Shown: positions 27,301 through 39,148, counted from the first letter of the stretch. The stretch: 64,000 nucleotides of DNA from Nymphaea colorata (GCF_008831285.2 NC_045138.2:1871143-1935142), one strand, 5' to 3'. Notes: generated by a model not told the origin, from the letters alone. Program-made: numbers and translations.

Positions 27301-28177
27301 GCGCCGCGGACGTCTTGATCGTAAGACAAGCAGTCTTGGGGATGCAGGCGATCAATTCGCCCTCCTCCAAGTCGAAAAGGGTCTTCACCCCAAAACCTCG
27401 TTCTCCATCGGTGAACACGAGAGCGTCGCTGTACTCGATACCTTGAGACCTCATCCATCGTTTCAATGCACGTAAACTCCTTCATTTCAAACAAAGGAAT
27501 ACATCATATAGAGTGACGGAATCCAGAACAAATCGATGCTCTTGAGTCCAAACGAAGGTGAATTTCGAAAATGAAACTGGGTTTGTTAGAAAACCAAAAA
27601 TTGAGGCTTCAAAGAAGCAAGCAGGGTGTTACAGAAATTTATTTTGGGAGTTCTCAAAAGGTTGTATGTATGAACATTAGTCAATCCAAATGCTGCACGC
27701 AAGGAAGAACAAAAAACACAAATAGATTCATTTTTTCCCACAAGGGAGCTCAGAAAATCATCGATAGTGGTAAGAAAGCCCACAATCATTAATCAAAATA
27801 TTTTTCGAAATCCGGCAACATGGATCACAACCCAACATTCTTCAAGAAAAAACGAAACTAGTCGTTGAAAAGAGAAAAGGCGTTTCCTGAAAATGATAAA
27901 GAAGAGCACCAAGAACTCGAAGGATGCAAAGATTTTGCAGGTTATAACTAATTCGAGAAATAAACAGAAGAATCACGCTTTGGATCCATGAGCACGACAA
28001 AATGTCAACGAATCTCAAATTGGTATCTCCAAAAGCCTCTCCATTTTCTTCTAAAACTTCAGAAAAATGGCATCCAGAAGATCAAATACTTGTTCAAATT
28101 CCTGAAACTAACTTCTCTTCCTCTTCACAACCATCGGTTCGGGCAACGAAAATCATGAAATTTCCCTACCTCGTCAT
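24355..28177 (-). CDS. SET-domain protein-lysine methyltransferase, SETD6/RKM4 type
   Basis: Five exons on the minus strand give 495 codons: 28,177-28,170 (8 nt); 27,479-27,110; 26,960-26,764; 26,047-25,786; 25,005-24,355 (TGA). All boundaries are GT-AG and phases match. The enzyme family transfers methyl groups from S-adenosylmethionine to lysines, often on ribosomal or nuclear proteins; the substrate here is unknown. The split SET domain shows GERGFGV near residue 25, DYHGFGMVPLADIFNHK around residue 190 (the NH motif) and EVFNTYGNLGNAALLHRYGF around residue 280 (catalytic Tyr and SAM pocket). An acidic, serine-rich insert of about 50 residues separates the last two. The C-terminal part fits the Rubisco-methyltransferase substrate-binding domain. 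The tail is basic (RRKKK). The start is inferred: only the ATG in the 8-nt exon gives the family-like N-terminus and the right phase. Confidence 0.88.
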
Positions 28178-28254
28178 CCAGATGCTCTCTCTCCCTCTCT
28201 GAGTAGCTTTTGCAGTAAGAAGTTACAACCTTCTAGAGTTTCGACACCAGCCAT
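28174..28254 (-). promoter_or_regulatory. Upstream ORF overlapping the SET-gene start codon
   Basis: A 26-codon ORF begins at the ATG at 28,254-28,252. Its TGA overlaps the inferred start codon as ATGA (28,177-28,174). Such an arrangement could limit or couple translation by reinitiation. It matters only if the transcript starts upstream of 28,254, which I cannot verify. Confidence 0.4.
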
Positions 28255-28859
28255 TAGCGCTCGATGAGTAGGGTTTTAGAGGGGGCTCGGAAAGTCTGGG
28301 AAGTTGGTTGCGCCCAAAAATTCTTTGTTGCTGCTCCAGTACCGCCATAATGAATCCCCATTGTACATGGTTTAGGGTTCGAGTCCGGTCCTTCCTGACT
28401 TTTTCTAATTCGACTCTTGCCTTTTTCCTAATTCGATTAGGATAATCCTACGCTTAACTCAGCTTGTGAATGAGTCGAGCAGAGTCATTTATCGAGTCAT
28501 TTACTTAACGAGACGAGCTTGAGTTCATGCGTTGACTTGTTCAAATAATCTAATCAAGTCGAGTGAACTCGAACCAACTTGGCTCCAAAATGATGTATTG
28601 ATTTTTTAAAATATTTAACTTGTTTTTTTAATTAAAAAATTCATATATTAACGTTAATTAATTAATTAAATTTTTACAAAAGCTCATTTAATTTATAGAA
28701 TCTTAATCGAGTCCACCTCGATTTATAATAAAGTAATAGTCCCCATATTCAAACAGGTTAGTCGAGTTCAACACATAACTACTGAGCTCCAGCTCAACAA
28801 CGTAACTTCAGATCGAGTATAACTACTGAGCTCGAGATCAACAACGTAACTTCAGATCG

Positions 28860-29997
28860 AGTGTAAATTGCAAAGAAAATTGTAAGTTCATCATTAATTA
28901 AAGACAAATATCACATAATGTTAAACACTAAGGCAGAGATAAGGCCAACCATCGCTTCTTCTTCTTTTTTTTTTTTCTAGTAACAAATTTTTAAATATCT
29001 ACTACATAATTGAATTTGTTTATCATAAATTTTATTAATTTAACAATGACGGGTCTAACTCTAGGATACAAATCCCGAATGTCATCTATACATCTGTTAT
29101 ACAAATTTTAAAAATGTTATTATTTTAACTGACATAGAGAATGTAAGCATGTTGTCGTAATTAATGAATTTTGACAATTAAATATCATATATTTCATTTC
29201 TTCTTTGTTAGTTACAAAATTAACTAAAATTAAAACATGAGTTACACTTAATTACTGTTTATGAACACGTAAGATGTTCACATTTTGTTTATGATGTTTT
29301 TTTAACACAAAATTAAGAGGTCCAGTTTTTGTCTCTTACCTTATTGGTCTGGTATTTACTAAATACTCTTAAAAACAAATTGCATTATATGTTTACTTTC
29401 GAAAAAAAAAAATGTTAAAAAATGTTATCAAATGTGAAATTATAATGAGAAATTAGATGGACAATAAATATTTCTCATAGGCGCAATACTTACTCACGAA
29501 AACATTAAAGTTCATCTTCTGTTTTCCTTCAATGACGAGATATTCTTTATTACAAACAAGAATCAACTTTCTTGAGTATCATTATTTTCACATCAAAACA
29601 ACAATCTCTCAATTGTTTTGTTCAATTGATACTATTTTCATCATCTAATACATGTTGACTATAACTGCTTAACATGACATGTATCAGTATCAAATCGATA
29701 ACGAAAAAAATTATATACTTATCTTTAAACCTTAATTACTTAATATTTTGAAAAGTTTTAATCTGGCCTGTCTGTAAAAATTTTGAAAAATAGGGCCCTA
29801 GAAAGAAGTTTCAAGAAGTTTCTCTGGACATTTTACATAAAAGTTTTAAGCAGCCCTTTGAAAAAATTCAGCTACTATATGGGGAAAATCTTGGCTCCGT
29901 CTATATATCTTGTCAATGATATTTTCGAACTCCTATCGAACTTCGTAAGTGATTATATATATATCGGCATATATCGGATGACATCAGCCATAACAAT

Positions 29998-30067
<70 letters not shown>

Positions 30068-30260
30068 CATCCCCTAGAATTATTTCTACGACCGCTCAAA
30101 TTTCAAAAGAATCCTCTTCTCCCACGTTCTTGGCCACATAATATTCAATTGAAGCTATTATAAGTGACGGATACATTTAGCTTTTCAGTATCATGTATTT
30201 CAAATATGGAGTAATGTAATGCCCTCAAAGAGTAACGGATTTGGTAATAGTTTTCATCCT
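28860..30260 (+). repeat. Copy of the BURP-C upstream region (orphan unit)
   Basis: This segment aligns over about 1.4 kb with 57,360-58,810, the region in front of BURP gene C. Shared landmarks are AACACTAAGGCAGAGATAAG, ACTGTTTATGAACACGTAAG, TTTTAATCTGGCCTGTCTGT and GAGTAACGGATTTGGTAATA. No BURP exon follows; an (AT)n tract and then a DVR fragment lie next to it. It is probably the remnant of a fourth BURP unit, or a transposon shared by both places. Confidence 0.65.
30005..30062. repeat. (AT)n microsatellite
   Basis: About 58 bp of pure AT dinucleotide inside the orphan upstream segment. The matching place near 58,584-58,602 is much shorter. Confidence 0.95.
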
Positions 30261-30344
30261 TTCTTTGACATACTCAACGTTGCCTCACATCTTTAAGGAG
30301 GCTTTTCTGAAATCTCTTTTACATGAGGCGAAAGCCGATCATCT

Positions 30345-31665
30345 GCGTCCACGTTTGATGGCCTGGATTTTTTTGAAGGAGAATTTTTTCAAGAAAAAAT
30401 CTCCACGGTAAATTGAAAAGGGGGTAAATTTTCCTTTTTCTTGTTTCAGGCCATGTTTGATAGCCTGGAATTTTTTTGATGGGTGAAAAATGCATAGTTT
30501 GATAGACAAGAAATTTTTTTCATGAAAAAATTTGAAACCCAAACATCCTGCTTATTCATTCATCTTCTGGGTTAAGCAGCAACATACTTTCTGCAGCATA
30601 ATACCTTCCAATTCTTCCAAATTCTGCAGCATCTGCCAGAGAAAGGAAGAATTTAACCAAAAAATCAAGAATGCCGATTACAAAGTCTATCATTCCTATT
30701 GGAACTTTCAGAAACTTGGGTTCCTTGCCCAAAAGTTTGAACAACAATTCTCCCTGCTCAAGTGGTGTTAATGCCTTTCCTGGTCCACCAATTGGGAGAA
30801 TCTTGTTAATTTTATCTTCACAAGAGATGCAGTCAGCAATGAAAGAGGCCAAATCCTCTTCGTTGATGGGTTTACAGGCGCATAGTTTGCCATCTCCGAA
30901 CATTACATATGGCTTTCCATCCTTTACCAACTCAACCTGCCCACCTAAACTCATGAAGAAAGCCGTCGGCCTCACAATGTTGTAGGTGAAATCCCCATTT
31001 TCTGCTTCCTGCTGCAATTCTGCCTCAAACTTCAGCTTCGCTCTTTGAAATTCAAGGAGGGGCTTCTGAACACATATTGCAGGCAACAGAACAAAATGAA
31101 CAGCCCCGAATTTTTTACCCGCAACGAGACTATTTTTTGTCGCTTCATAGTCGATCTTCCAGGAGTCCTTAACACCACCAGATCGACTGGCAAAGCACGA
31201 GACGACTACATCGATTCTGGTGTCCAAGCCCTCCAGAGATCTCTGAAGAGCACTCAATTCAGTTACATCCGAAAAGCAAACGTTGGATCCCCTCAGCTGA
31301 GCAGTGAAGGGCGACGGTGGTGGCGACAACGCCAGCGAGTGGCGATGGTAGCAACAGCCGCAAGCAGTCAAGGAACCACTGAATCAGGGGAGGGAAATTT
31401 CAGGGGAGGGCAGAGGCAGCACCGACTAGTGGCGACGACAGTGATGGGTCGGCAGGCAAGAGGCAAGAGCTTCGGCAGCAGCGAAGGGCGACATTTGCCT
31501 GTGTGGAAGCGGTGGCGAGGGAGAGGAGCGCTGGAAGAAGCCCTAACGGGTAAATTTACCCTGCAAACGAGTTTTGAGCGGGGGGATTTTTGCGCCGTTT
31601 GGCGCTCGTTGAAATCGGTTGAAACCGTACAAAAAAGAAAAAAAACCCTCGAAGCAAACGTGGCC
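30345..31665. mobile_element. Possible gene-capturing TIR element carrying the DVR fragment
   Basis: The left side opens with CCACGTTTGATGGCCTGG followed by a T run. The right side, read in reverse complement, opens with CCACGTTTGCTTCGAGGG followed by a T run. The two may be worn terminal inverted repeats around an intronless, doubly truncated DVR fragment, as in Pack-type elements. I could not define a target-site duplication, so this is an inference. Confidence 0.3.
30556..31296 (-). pseudogene. DVR: Divinyl chlorophyllide a 8-vinyl-reductase fragment
   Basis: DVR is the chloroplast enzyme that reduces the 8-vinyl group of divinyl chlorophyllide in chlorophyll synthesis. The frame carries long, well-kept DVR blocks such as [60 protein letters not shown] and [15 protein letters not shown]. 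It starts at [11 protein letters not shown], so the transit peptide and the N-terminal dinucleotide-binding Gly motif are missing; the sequence ahead is unrelated. It ends with a stop right after [11 protein letters not shown], so the last 35-40 residues of the family are missing too. There is no family-supported ATG. About 246 codons remain without a stop or frameshift, so the capture is young or the frame is still constrained. The intact gene must be elsewhere in the genome. Confidence 0.85.
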
Positions 31666-32219
31666 TCATTATTGAAAACTTCGATAGTCTTTACAAAAGG
31701 AAAGTTAGTGCTGCCATTGCCACTGAGCACGGCGGCTAACTTTGATGGGACCCTAAACAATTCCAAGGTCCATATTCTGTTCCTTGTCGGAAGAAGATGA
31801 TTCCTATTACGCAAGCCATCGTTGACCACCGGTTGTATGTACATCAAAACATGTCGACAGCCGACCCATAGTCATGCGCATCCATCCTTTAACTTGTTCA
31901 CCAACCAAAGAAATTAGCAATGAAAAGCATAGTTGGTAAACCCATCGAGTTGGCTCGAGAATCGCCTCAGCCAGCTCAAAAATATGGCTACGAGTCAATG
32001 TTGGCCCGACTTGCTCCTGACTCGCCTGATTTAGGTTGTTTAGTGACAAGTCTACTCGCTGACCCGGTGACTCGGCCATCCGCTGATCTGAGTTCGAGTC
32101 ACTGGTTTGCCAACTATGATGAAAAGACAAAAATCCTTTTCTTCTCCATTGCGTCATCTTTTTTTGCTACATGTCCTTAAAAAACACTTAGTGTTTCGAA
32201 AACATAATATCAACACTTG
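31297..32219. other. Spacer between the DVR fragment and BURP unit A
   Basis: The first 300 bp are GC-rich and purine-biased (GGCGACGACAG-like runs). The rest is ordinary spacer. A stretch at about 32,165-32,219 (TTGCTACATGTCCTT and following) resembles 56,545-56,605 in front of unit C, so it may mark an old unit border. Confidence 0.5.
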
Positions 32220-32797
32220 TATAAGGGAAGTTGATGAAAGGTTAAGTTGTAAATATAAAAGCAAAGCTGTCTTTTCAAGAGTCCCAAATACCCTTCAAAC
32301 CAGGAGAGACAAAAGAAAGATATAAGAAAACAAACAAATGAGTTTCTTTGAAATGAAACCGTTTGTCTCCTTTACAGGGTATTTCAAGTTCTCAAAAAAT
32401 AACTTGGCTTCTATCTTTTCAACTTGATTTATATTGTCAGGTCTAGATGATTCATATCAAAGCTTGGTATACAAAAGTTTGGTAGCTGCCTCTTTTCAAT
32501 ATATGAAAAATTAAACGTAATTTGTTTTTGTAACAGATGAGATGTGGTTATTATTATCTACCTCCCTCTCTGCATAATAAATGATAAATATCTAAGGGAG
32601 ATTCAAGCTTTGTTTTGCCTAACCTATTCTGCGATCAAAATAGAAATTTTTGCCAGCAACAAAAGATTGAACCAATAATTGATTCGGTGTTAGGCACCAA
32701 GAAAGTTTCAGGTCCATTCATTCTCCTGCATCTTTGTGGTAGTGATAGAGCCACAAGGTGGAAACAAGATAAGCCATCCACGGTCCACCAATAATCT

Positions 32798-32799
<2 letters not shown>

Positions 32800-32869
<70 letters not shown>
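32800..32869. repeat. (AT)n(AG)n compound microsatellite, unit A
   Basis: About 34 bp of AT followed by about 37 bp of AG. The unit B copy at 41,222-41,293 has the same order with different lengths. Confidence 0.95.
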
Positions 32870-32879
<10 letters not shown>

Positions 32880-33245
32880 TTTTGTCATAGATTTTTTTAG
32901 GAATTTGATATATTTTAATATTGTTAATGCTCATAAAATCTTATGGAGACATCAAATATTAACCAGCAATCCTATTTCCAAATGCACAATGGAGCAGCTA
33001 ATTAGCATGTCATGACAAACAAATAATTGAAGCTAGTGTTGTAAAAATCAAACTTAAATTTAGGACGACTGGAATCGATTCGACTCATCGGCCAATAAAA
33101 TAGCGCCAAATGTAATAAATTATTGATTATTTCTTGCTCTTGGAATAACTTTAAAGTTGCTATACAATAATAATAATAATTGTAACAATAATAATATTTT
33201 TATTCATAGTTGATTCAGCTGATCAATCATTGAATCGACAGCCTA

Positions 33246-33545
33246 TGTCATGGGCACACTTTTTTCGTCCGGTGTGGCCTGACAATAGCTCCTTCACCTT
33301 AAGCCTAAAGGTGCTCAAGAGTGTGCAGATGAGTTGAGAATAATGAGTGCACTTAGGAATCAAAGATCGCAAGGAAATGGAAAGATGCTCTTGCAATTGA
33401 CATCGATTGCATTTATCCCAAAAGCGATGCAAGCAAAGATGTTTGGAAAGAAATTTCAACTTTACTTACATAGGATAACCGAAACCTCTTACAAAAATTC
33501 AAATGCCGAACCCCACTGGGGCTGGTGGGAGCGTACTCCATTACA
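33246..33545 (-). repeat. Solo LTR-like repeat, unit A
   Basis: About 300 bp opening TGTCATGGGCACAC and closing ...CTCCATTACA on the plus strand. It is recognisably the same family as the LTRs at 36,868 and 38,853 (shared GCTCAAGAGTGTGCAGAT-like and ATGCAAGCAAAG-like blocks). It stands alone, with only about 50 bp of element-like sequence after it. Its orientation is inferred from the gypsy element nearby. Confidence 0.55.
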
Positions 33546-34637
33546 GGTAAACAAAAGCATAAACCAAAGACATTATAAGCAAAAAGGAAAGTAAGCAACC
33601 GGAGAACACCTAACTAGTTCAATTTAATTTTTGATTTTCATCATCACTTTGAGACAAGCATTTTAATTTCTTTGGTGCGTCTAAAACACACTTACCTGAT
33701 CGGTGTAAAAATGGACGCACTAAGGTGCCCTTGATAGAGAAGAGAAATTACCATTAATTTATTCGGAAACAATCTTTTTTGGAATCTTGGAGTAGGCCAT
33801 AGTCTCCTCCTCTTTCAGGGTTTATGGCTGCATTGTGACGTAAGAAGCATGACACCTGTCAACTACAGTGTTGTGCATCAAGTTGATAGGATCTAGACCT
33901 GGTTTTGATATAGCAGCTTCTCAGATGAATCTGAGCCTGGATTTCACAAGTTAGTTTAGCATAAAGGTGATCTGAAATCCAAACTGGGATCTTATTTTAG
34001 GACAAGACGAAACGTGGGCGGATCTCGTCCATAGGTCTCAAGCCCAATCAAACTGTGCGGGGTCCAAATATGGATTGAATGGTGCTGGCAAGGGCTCAGG
34101 TTGTTTGAAGAGTTGTGGCTCTGGGTCCGAGAGTGAGACGATCCAGCCTAGGGGTTCAACCGGGTTTTTGTTGGGGATAAGTTTTTTTTAGCTGTATCAG
34201 ATTCAATAGCAATTTACAAAGGAGATTGCCCACTCTCACAGGTCTGCATATAGGGCTGAGCATTGGGCTGGGCTGCTCAAGGCCTGGGCTTGACTTTAAT
34301 TAAAAAAATAAAATAAAATATATAAATTTAATATATTGAATACTGAGAAGTGAAAAAATATATAAAAATATAATAAAAACTTCCTCTTCTCCCACCTACT
34401 TGGCCACACAATGTTCAAAAGGCCATCATAACTTACGTATACAGGTAGCTTTTGAGTATCAATTTGCTCCATGGATTTAGAATATTGCCGAACACCAACA
34501 AAATTTTCCGAACACTTGGAGGCGGCCGCCGCCATGATTGATGGTGTTTGCCTTTTTCATGTCATGAGAAGCAGTGTGGGGACACCACGCTTATCTTTGG
34601 AGCAACTTGTGTTTGTCGTGCTGCTATATCAAAACTC

Positions 34638-34646
34638 TATTTAAAG
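34638..34646 (+). promoter_or_regulatory. TATA box candidate, BURP gene A
   Basis: TATTTAAAG lies about 85 bp before the ATG and is conserved in copies B and C. The surrounding 150 bp, including GGCGGCCGC near 34,520, is also conserved with the diverged copy C, which supports a promoter role. Confidence 0.6.
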
Positions 34647-34729
34647 AGGGAGAGCTCCCTCTTACCTTCACATCTCAGCATCAGATCAAGCTCTGTTCTG
34701 TGATCTTGAAAAGCTTCATAATCATAATC

Positions 34730-34965
34730 ATGTCCAAGCTCATACTCCTTTTCCTCCTCGTCGCACAAGTAATTCTCTCGCAGCGACCTCTCTCTCGCAT
34801 TCTTTCTTGAACATGTGGCATGTAAACAGCACTTTTCATGTTCAACTCTTATGGGTATTATGCTTTGGTTGGTCTTAAGAGTATGGATTAAGGGTGTAAT
34901 CCTCCGGAGTTTTAGGACGACAGGGTTTGTGGTTCTCTCCTTCCCCACCCCCCAACATCCCCGGC

Positions 34966-35009
<44 letters not shown>

Positions 35010-35742
35010 TACAATAGTGTGGCAGCTTATATGCACTTTTTTAAAGCTCATATGATGTGGATGAGGAAGACTGTACCAGAAACTGATAAAAATTTTCTGA
35101 TTCCAATTATGGCCCGCTGAGCTTGAATAGATCTGCAAGAAACATCTTTGTATTCCTTTAATATTGGTCATAAAACTGAACCTTCGACTACGTCGTCTAC
35201 TTTCATCCAGCCTTACAGAGTCTTCATTTTGTCAACTCATGATGAAGTCAGATTTTCCTTTTTTTTTTTTTCTTTTCCTTCCAGCATTTTCGACATTTCA
35301 AGTCCATTTGTGTGCGTGTAGGGTGTGCAATATATATATATATATATATCAAGTACCTTGTTGGGATAGAGAATTTTGTCTTGCAGAATTTGTTAAGAAA
35401 TTCTCATGTATCTTTCCTTGTTCATGCTGACAAAATTTTAAACTGGGGACATGAAGTAGCTTCTCATGCTGATGGCCATATATTTAACTTATGGATTAAA
35501 AATGTCCTTCCACATTCTTCTTGATTTGCTGCCTAATTTTGTGATGCATGTGCTGCAGTTTGCTGAGACGAGTATTGGTTCGGCTTTCAGTCCCTCGAGC
35601 TACTGGAAGAGTGTATTGCCGAATACTTTCATGCCAGATGCCCTTCAGTCCTTATTGCCTGAAGGTACTTGGTTGATCCCGAGAGCTAATTGTATTGCCG
35701 AATACTTTCGACTGCATAGTTTTTCTTTTCTCCCACTTTAAG

Positions 35743-35802
<60 letters not shown>

Positions 35803-36615
35803 GCCAGATCAAATTCTTATCCTTCTTCAAATTGTGAAATATGAACTGCAGATACTAGACCTCGTTATGGAGGCAAGTGGGTCGTAGACTCCGGGATATG
35901 CTTGATCAATTATATAATTATTTGTCGTCCTCCCAAAGGCCTCTTCTTGTTGGAGAAGGATCTAAAGCCGAGCATGACCATGGACATAAGTTTTCTCGCG
36001 GCTAATATCAACTCGGAACAGAAGCTGCCGACCTTCCTCCCACGCCAGGCAGCAGAAGCACTGCCTTTCTCAACCTCCTCCTTCCCCACCATCCTCCGAC
36101 GCTTCTCCCTGAGCCCACACTCCCCCCAAGCATCTGCCATGAAAGTGACCCTCGACCTGTGCGAGTCGCCCGCCATTAAAGGGGAGACGAGGTTCTGCGC
36201 CACCTCGCTGGAGTCCATGGTCGACTTCGCCACCACCCAGCTCGGAACCAACAACCTCCGCGTCCTCTCCACCTTGGTTCACCAAGAGAACAAGACCGAG
36301 CAGCAGCTTGACCAGTCGTATGTGGTTCGGCCTGGGATCGTGAAGATGGAGTCCCATGTCGCAGTGGCGTGCCACCTCATGTCATATCCTTACGCAGTCT
36401 TCTACTGTCACAAGACCATGGACACCAAGAGCTTCGTTGTTCCATTAATGGCGGAAGAAGATGGGAGCAGAGTGGACGCAGCGGTTGTGTGCCATGACGA
36501 TACATCGCACTGGGACCCCAGACATGCCAGCTTTAAGGTGCTAGGAGTAGAGCCTGGGACCGCATCCATCTGCCATTTCCTTCCTCCCAACCATTTTCTG
36601 TGGGTCTCGAAGTGA
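34730..36615 (+). CDS. BURP-domain protein, copy A
   Basis: Three exons encode 302 aa: 34,730-34,768 (13-codon signal peptide start, MSKLILLFLLVAQ), 35,559-35,664 and 35,852-36,615 (TGA). Frames join cleanly at GT-AG introns. BURP proteins are plant-specific secreted or wall/vacuole-associated proteins; precise functions vary (RD22, USP, polygalacturonase beta subunit). The short N-terminus without repeats is USP/RD22-like. YWKSVLPNTFMPDALQSLL is the usual segment before the domain, and FLLEKDLKPSM opens it. The four Cys-His pairs are complete, with spacings CH-X10-CH-X26-CH-X25-CH followed by FLW. Intron 2 holds a (AT)n tract, and intron 1 has a (TC)n tract. It differs from copy B by two residues in the visible reading frame. 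A stretch just before FLLEKDL (GICLINYIIICRPPKG) is unlike copy C and may be a local change. Confidence 0.93.
34970..35004. repeat. (TC)n microsatellite in BURP-A intron 1
   Basis: About 35 bp of TC dinucleotide. The copy B equivalent is at about 43,391-43,426. Confidence 0.95.
35744..35800. repeat. (AT)n microsatellite in BURP-A intron 2
   Basis: About 57 bp of AT. The copy B tract at 44,167-44,215 is 8 bp shorter, which accounts for the offset change from 8,423 to 8,415. Confidence 0.95.
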
Positions 36616-36867
36616 GCGGCCATGGCTGTCCACCGCAAAGAATATCAGTGCTGATGGTGATGGGGAGAAGATACTCCTCCGCATTTGCATGGTCATGGTA
36701 CTGGTACATTTGGTTATAGTGTGTCTCTAGCTTTGTTAATGGATCTTTTAGATACGGACCTAAAATAAAGGCCACTTGTTTGGTCCTTTGTCGGTTAGTC
36801 TTGTGAAGCTTATTTAAATAAATCTGTATGAACTAAAAAGTTCTAACATTGTCAATGTCATTATCAG

Positions 36868-39148
36868 TGTCTCACGGGATCATTTTCTTAGACCTGTGTG
36901 GCCCGGCGATATCTTCTTCGTCTTATGCTTAAAGGGACTCAAGAGTGTATGGATAACTTAAAAATAGCAGTGCAAACAAAAATAAAAAATTGCAAAGAAA
37001 TGGAAGGATGTTCTTGCAATGGCCTTAGATTATTTTTATTACAAGAGCGATGTAAACTATGCCTCTTACAAGAATTAAAATGTTCACCCCAAAGACAAAA
37101 TCTAGTATATATCTTGGGACCGGTTACAGGTAAACAAAAGCATAAACCTTTCCTTTTCTTTGATTAGCTGCTCCCGAAAACAAACAAAGAACAACTTAGA
37201 TTATAAGCAAAAAGGAAAGTAAGCAAAACAGTTTTTTGCATACGAGAACATGCTCACCCCTTCAAAACATGTGTTGTCCTCTGCACCAATTGTTGCATGG
37301 TAGGTCAAGACGTCCTTTGGGTGTCGTTGCTTCAACCTGAAGGCATACTCCCATGTTGGCTGCTCTTCGCCAACTCACTTCATCAAATACTTTTTGGGCT
37401 CTCCAAGATAGCGGATTTTGTGTCGAAGAATATGCTCCATCTGTTGGTCCATCGTTCGCTTCGTTGATGGTTGCTTTTTGTAGGATTGGCTCCCCCTGTC
37501 GGTCCATTGTTCGTTTCGTTGATGATGACGCTCTTTATAGGGTCGGCTCTCGCTGCAGCCTGCTCCTCTCCAGGTCTTCTCCATCGACATAGAAAGGCTT
37601 CAGATTGTACATATGGAACACCAAATATACTTTAAAGTTTGGTAGTATATCTAACTTGTACACCAATTTCCTGATCTTTTTTATTATTATGAGATGTCAT
37701 TCGTACTTTCGTGTCGGGACAGAGTGTCTCCATACGGTATGGGTACAACTTAACGAGGACCTGGTCTATGATTCTGAACTCTACATGTCGCCGCTTCTTG
37801 TCAGACCACTTATTCAGCTTCTTGGTCGCTTTGTGTAAGAATGTTCTTGCTAACTCCATGTGCTTCTGTCCATCTATGACAAACTTGTAGGAAAAAATTG
37901 ACCTTCTCTTTCTTGGGCAGCAAGGATGTGTGGATCAATGGCTGTTGTTCAATAGCTATCTCGAAAAAACTAGGATCTGAAGACTCATTTTTTGTAAGTT
38001 GCAGCAGAATTGAGCTACATCTAACAATTTCACGAAATTTTTTCAATTTCACGTTCACAAAGTGCCCTAAGTATTTGTAGCTCTAATAATAATGTGCTCG
38101 GTCTGGCCATTTATCTATACACCAGAGCTTGTTGAAAACAAAGAGTTCGAGCCCAACAATCGAAATATTCCACGCTAAAACTTGTCTGTGAAGCGAGCAT
38201 TACAGCCAGTCACAATGCTTTTCAGCACGCCCCAATACTTCACTATGTTCTTTATGAACATCTACACCGTCTTTTCTGTGGGGCACTCTTTTGAGGTTGA
38301 AATGAAAGTAGCATATTTAGAAAATCGATTCACAACCACAAAGATAGAGTTGAGTCCAGCTATTCTTGGGAAGCTCATAATGAAGTCTATGGACATGCTT
38401 TCTCATGGACGTTCAGGAATAGGGAGAGGTTCTAGGAGGTCGACAGTCTTCTGATTCACTCTCTTGTCCTGCTCATGGATAAGATACATCTTTATATAGG
38501 CATCTGCATCGTCCCGCATTGGTGGTCAATAGTAGCCACGTTCAAGGAGGGGTAAGGTCCGCTTGTGGCCATGATGGCCTGTCTACAAAAGTGTCATGGC
38601 ACTCCTTCAATAGCTCTTGACAAAGATTTTTTCATCTAAGCACAAATGCAACCAGTTGAGCTTCCATTTTTCCATTTGTCCCACTCGTCACATATTTCTT
38701 CTGTTCACAAGTTTGTACTCCCTTCGCTACTGAATTTGTTTCGTCTGCAGCCATGCTGCCACTGATAGCAGCCAACTGTGGTATAGCTCAACACCGACTT
38801 AGCTCTCCACGTTCCACTGTGATAGATGATCAAACTTAGCTCTGATACTAGTTGTCACATGCTTACTTTCTTCGGCCCGTGCTGCTCAATGATAGCTCCT
38901 TCGCCGTAAGCCTAAATGGACTCAAGAGTGTGCAGATTACTTGAAAATAGTGAGTGCTTGTAGAAATGCTTTTACAATGCGTATAGATTCCATTTATCAC
39001 AAGAGTGATGTAAGCAAAGAGGCTTGGAAAGAAATCTCAACTTTGCTATGTAAGATGGTCGAGGCCTCTTACAAGGATTCAAATGTCGACAATCCCAAAC
39101 ACAAAATCCCCAACATGTATTAGGGCCGGTGGGAGGGTGCTTCCTTAG
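36868..39148 (-). mobile_element. Decayed Ty3/gypsy element, unit A
   Basis: A minus-strand LTR retrotransposon remnant. The 3' LTR is at about 36,868-37,128 and the 5' LTR at about 38,853-39,148; the two are related but strongly diverged. A primer-binding site for initiator Met tRNA (GCTCTGATACTA, one mismatch) lies at 38,839-38,850. Inside, on the minus strand, broken frames show an integrase zinc-finger region, an integrase core (RFSKYATF near 38,320), an integrase C-terminal piece (KKRRHVEF, QVLVKLYPYRMETL near 37,750) and a chromodomain-like piece (KYLMK, PTWEYAF near 37,350). Reverse transcriptase and most of gag are missing, and stops and frameshifts are frequent. It is long dead. Confidence 0.75.

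Noticed and set aside
28370-28395. GGTTCGAGTCC, tRNA T-loop-like motif
   Set aside because: No matching acceptor stem, D arm or anticodon arm could be folded around it.
31045-31847. Long open frames on both strands over and beside the DVR fragment
   Set aside because: The plus-strand frame is antisense to clear DVR sequence. Both are driven by GC-rich, low-complexity DNA without domains.
35910-36375. Minus-strand open frames across BURP exon 3 (and the copies at 44,325-44,790)
   Set aside because: They are shadows of the BURP exon on the opposite strand and show no independent conservation.
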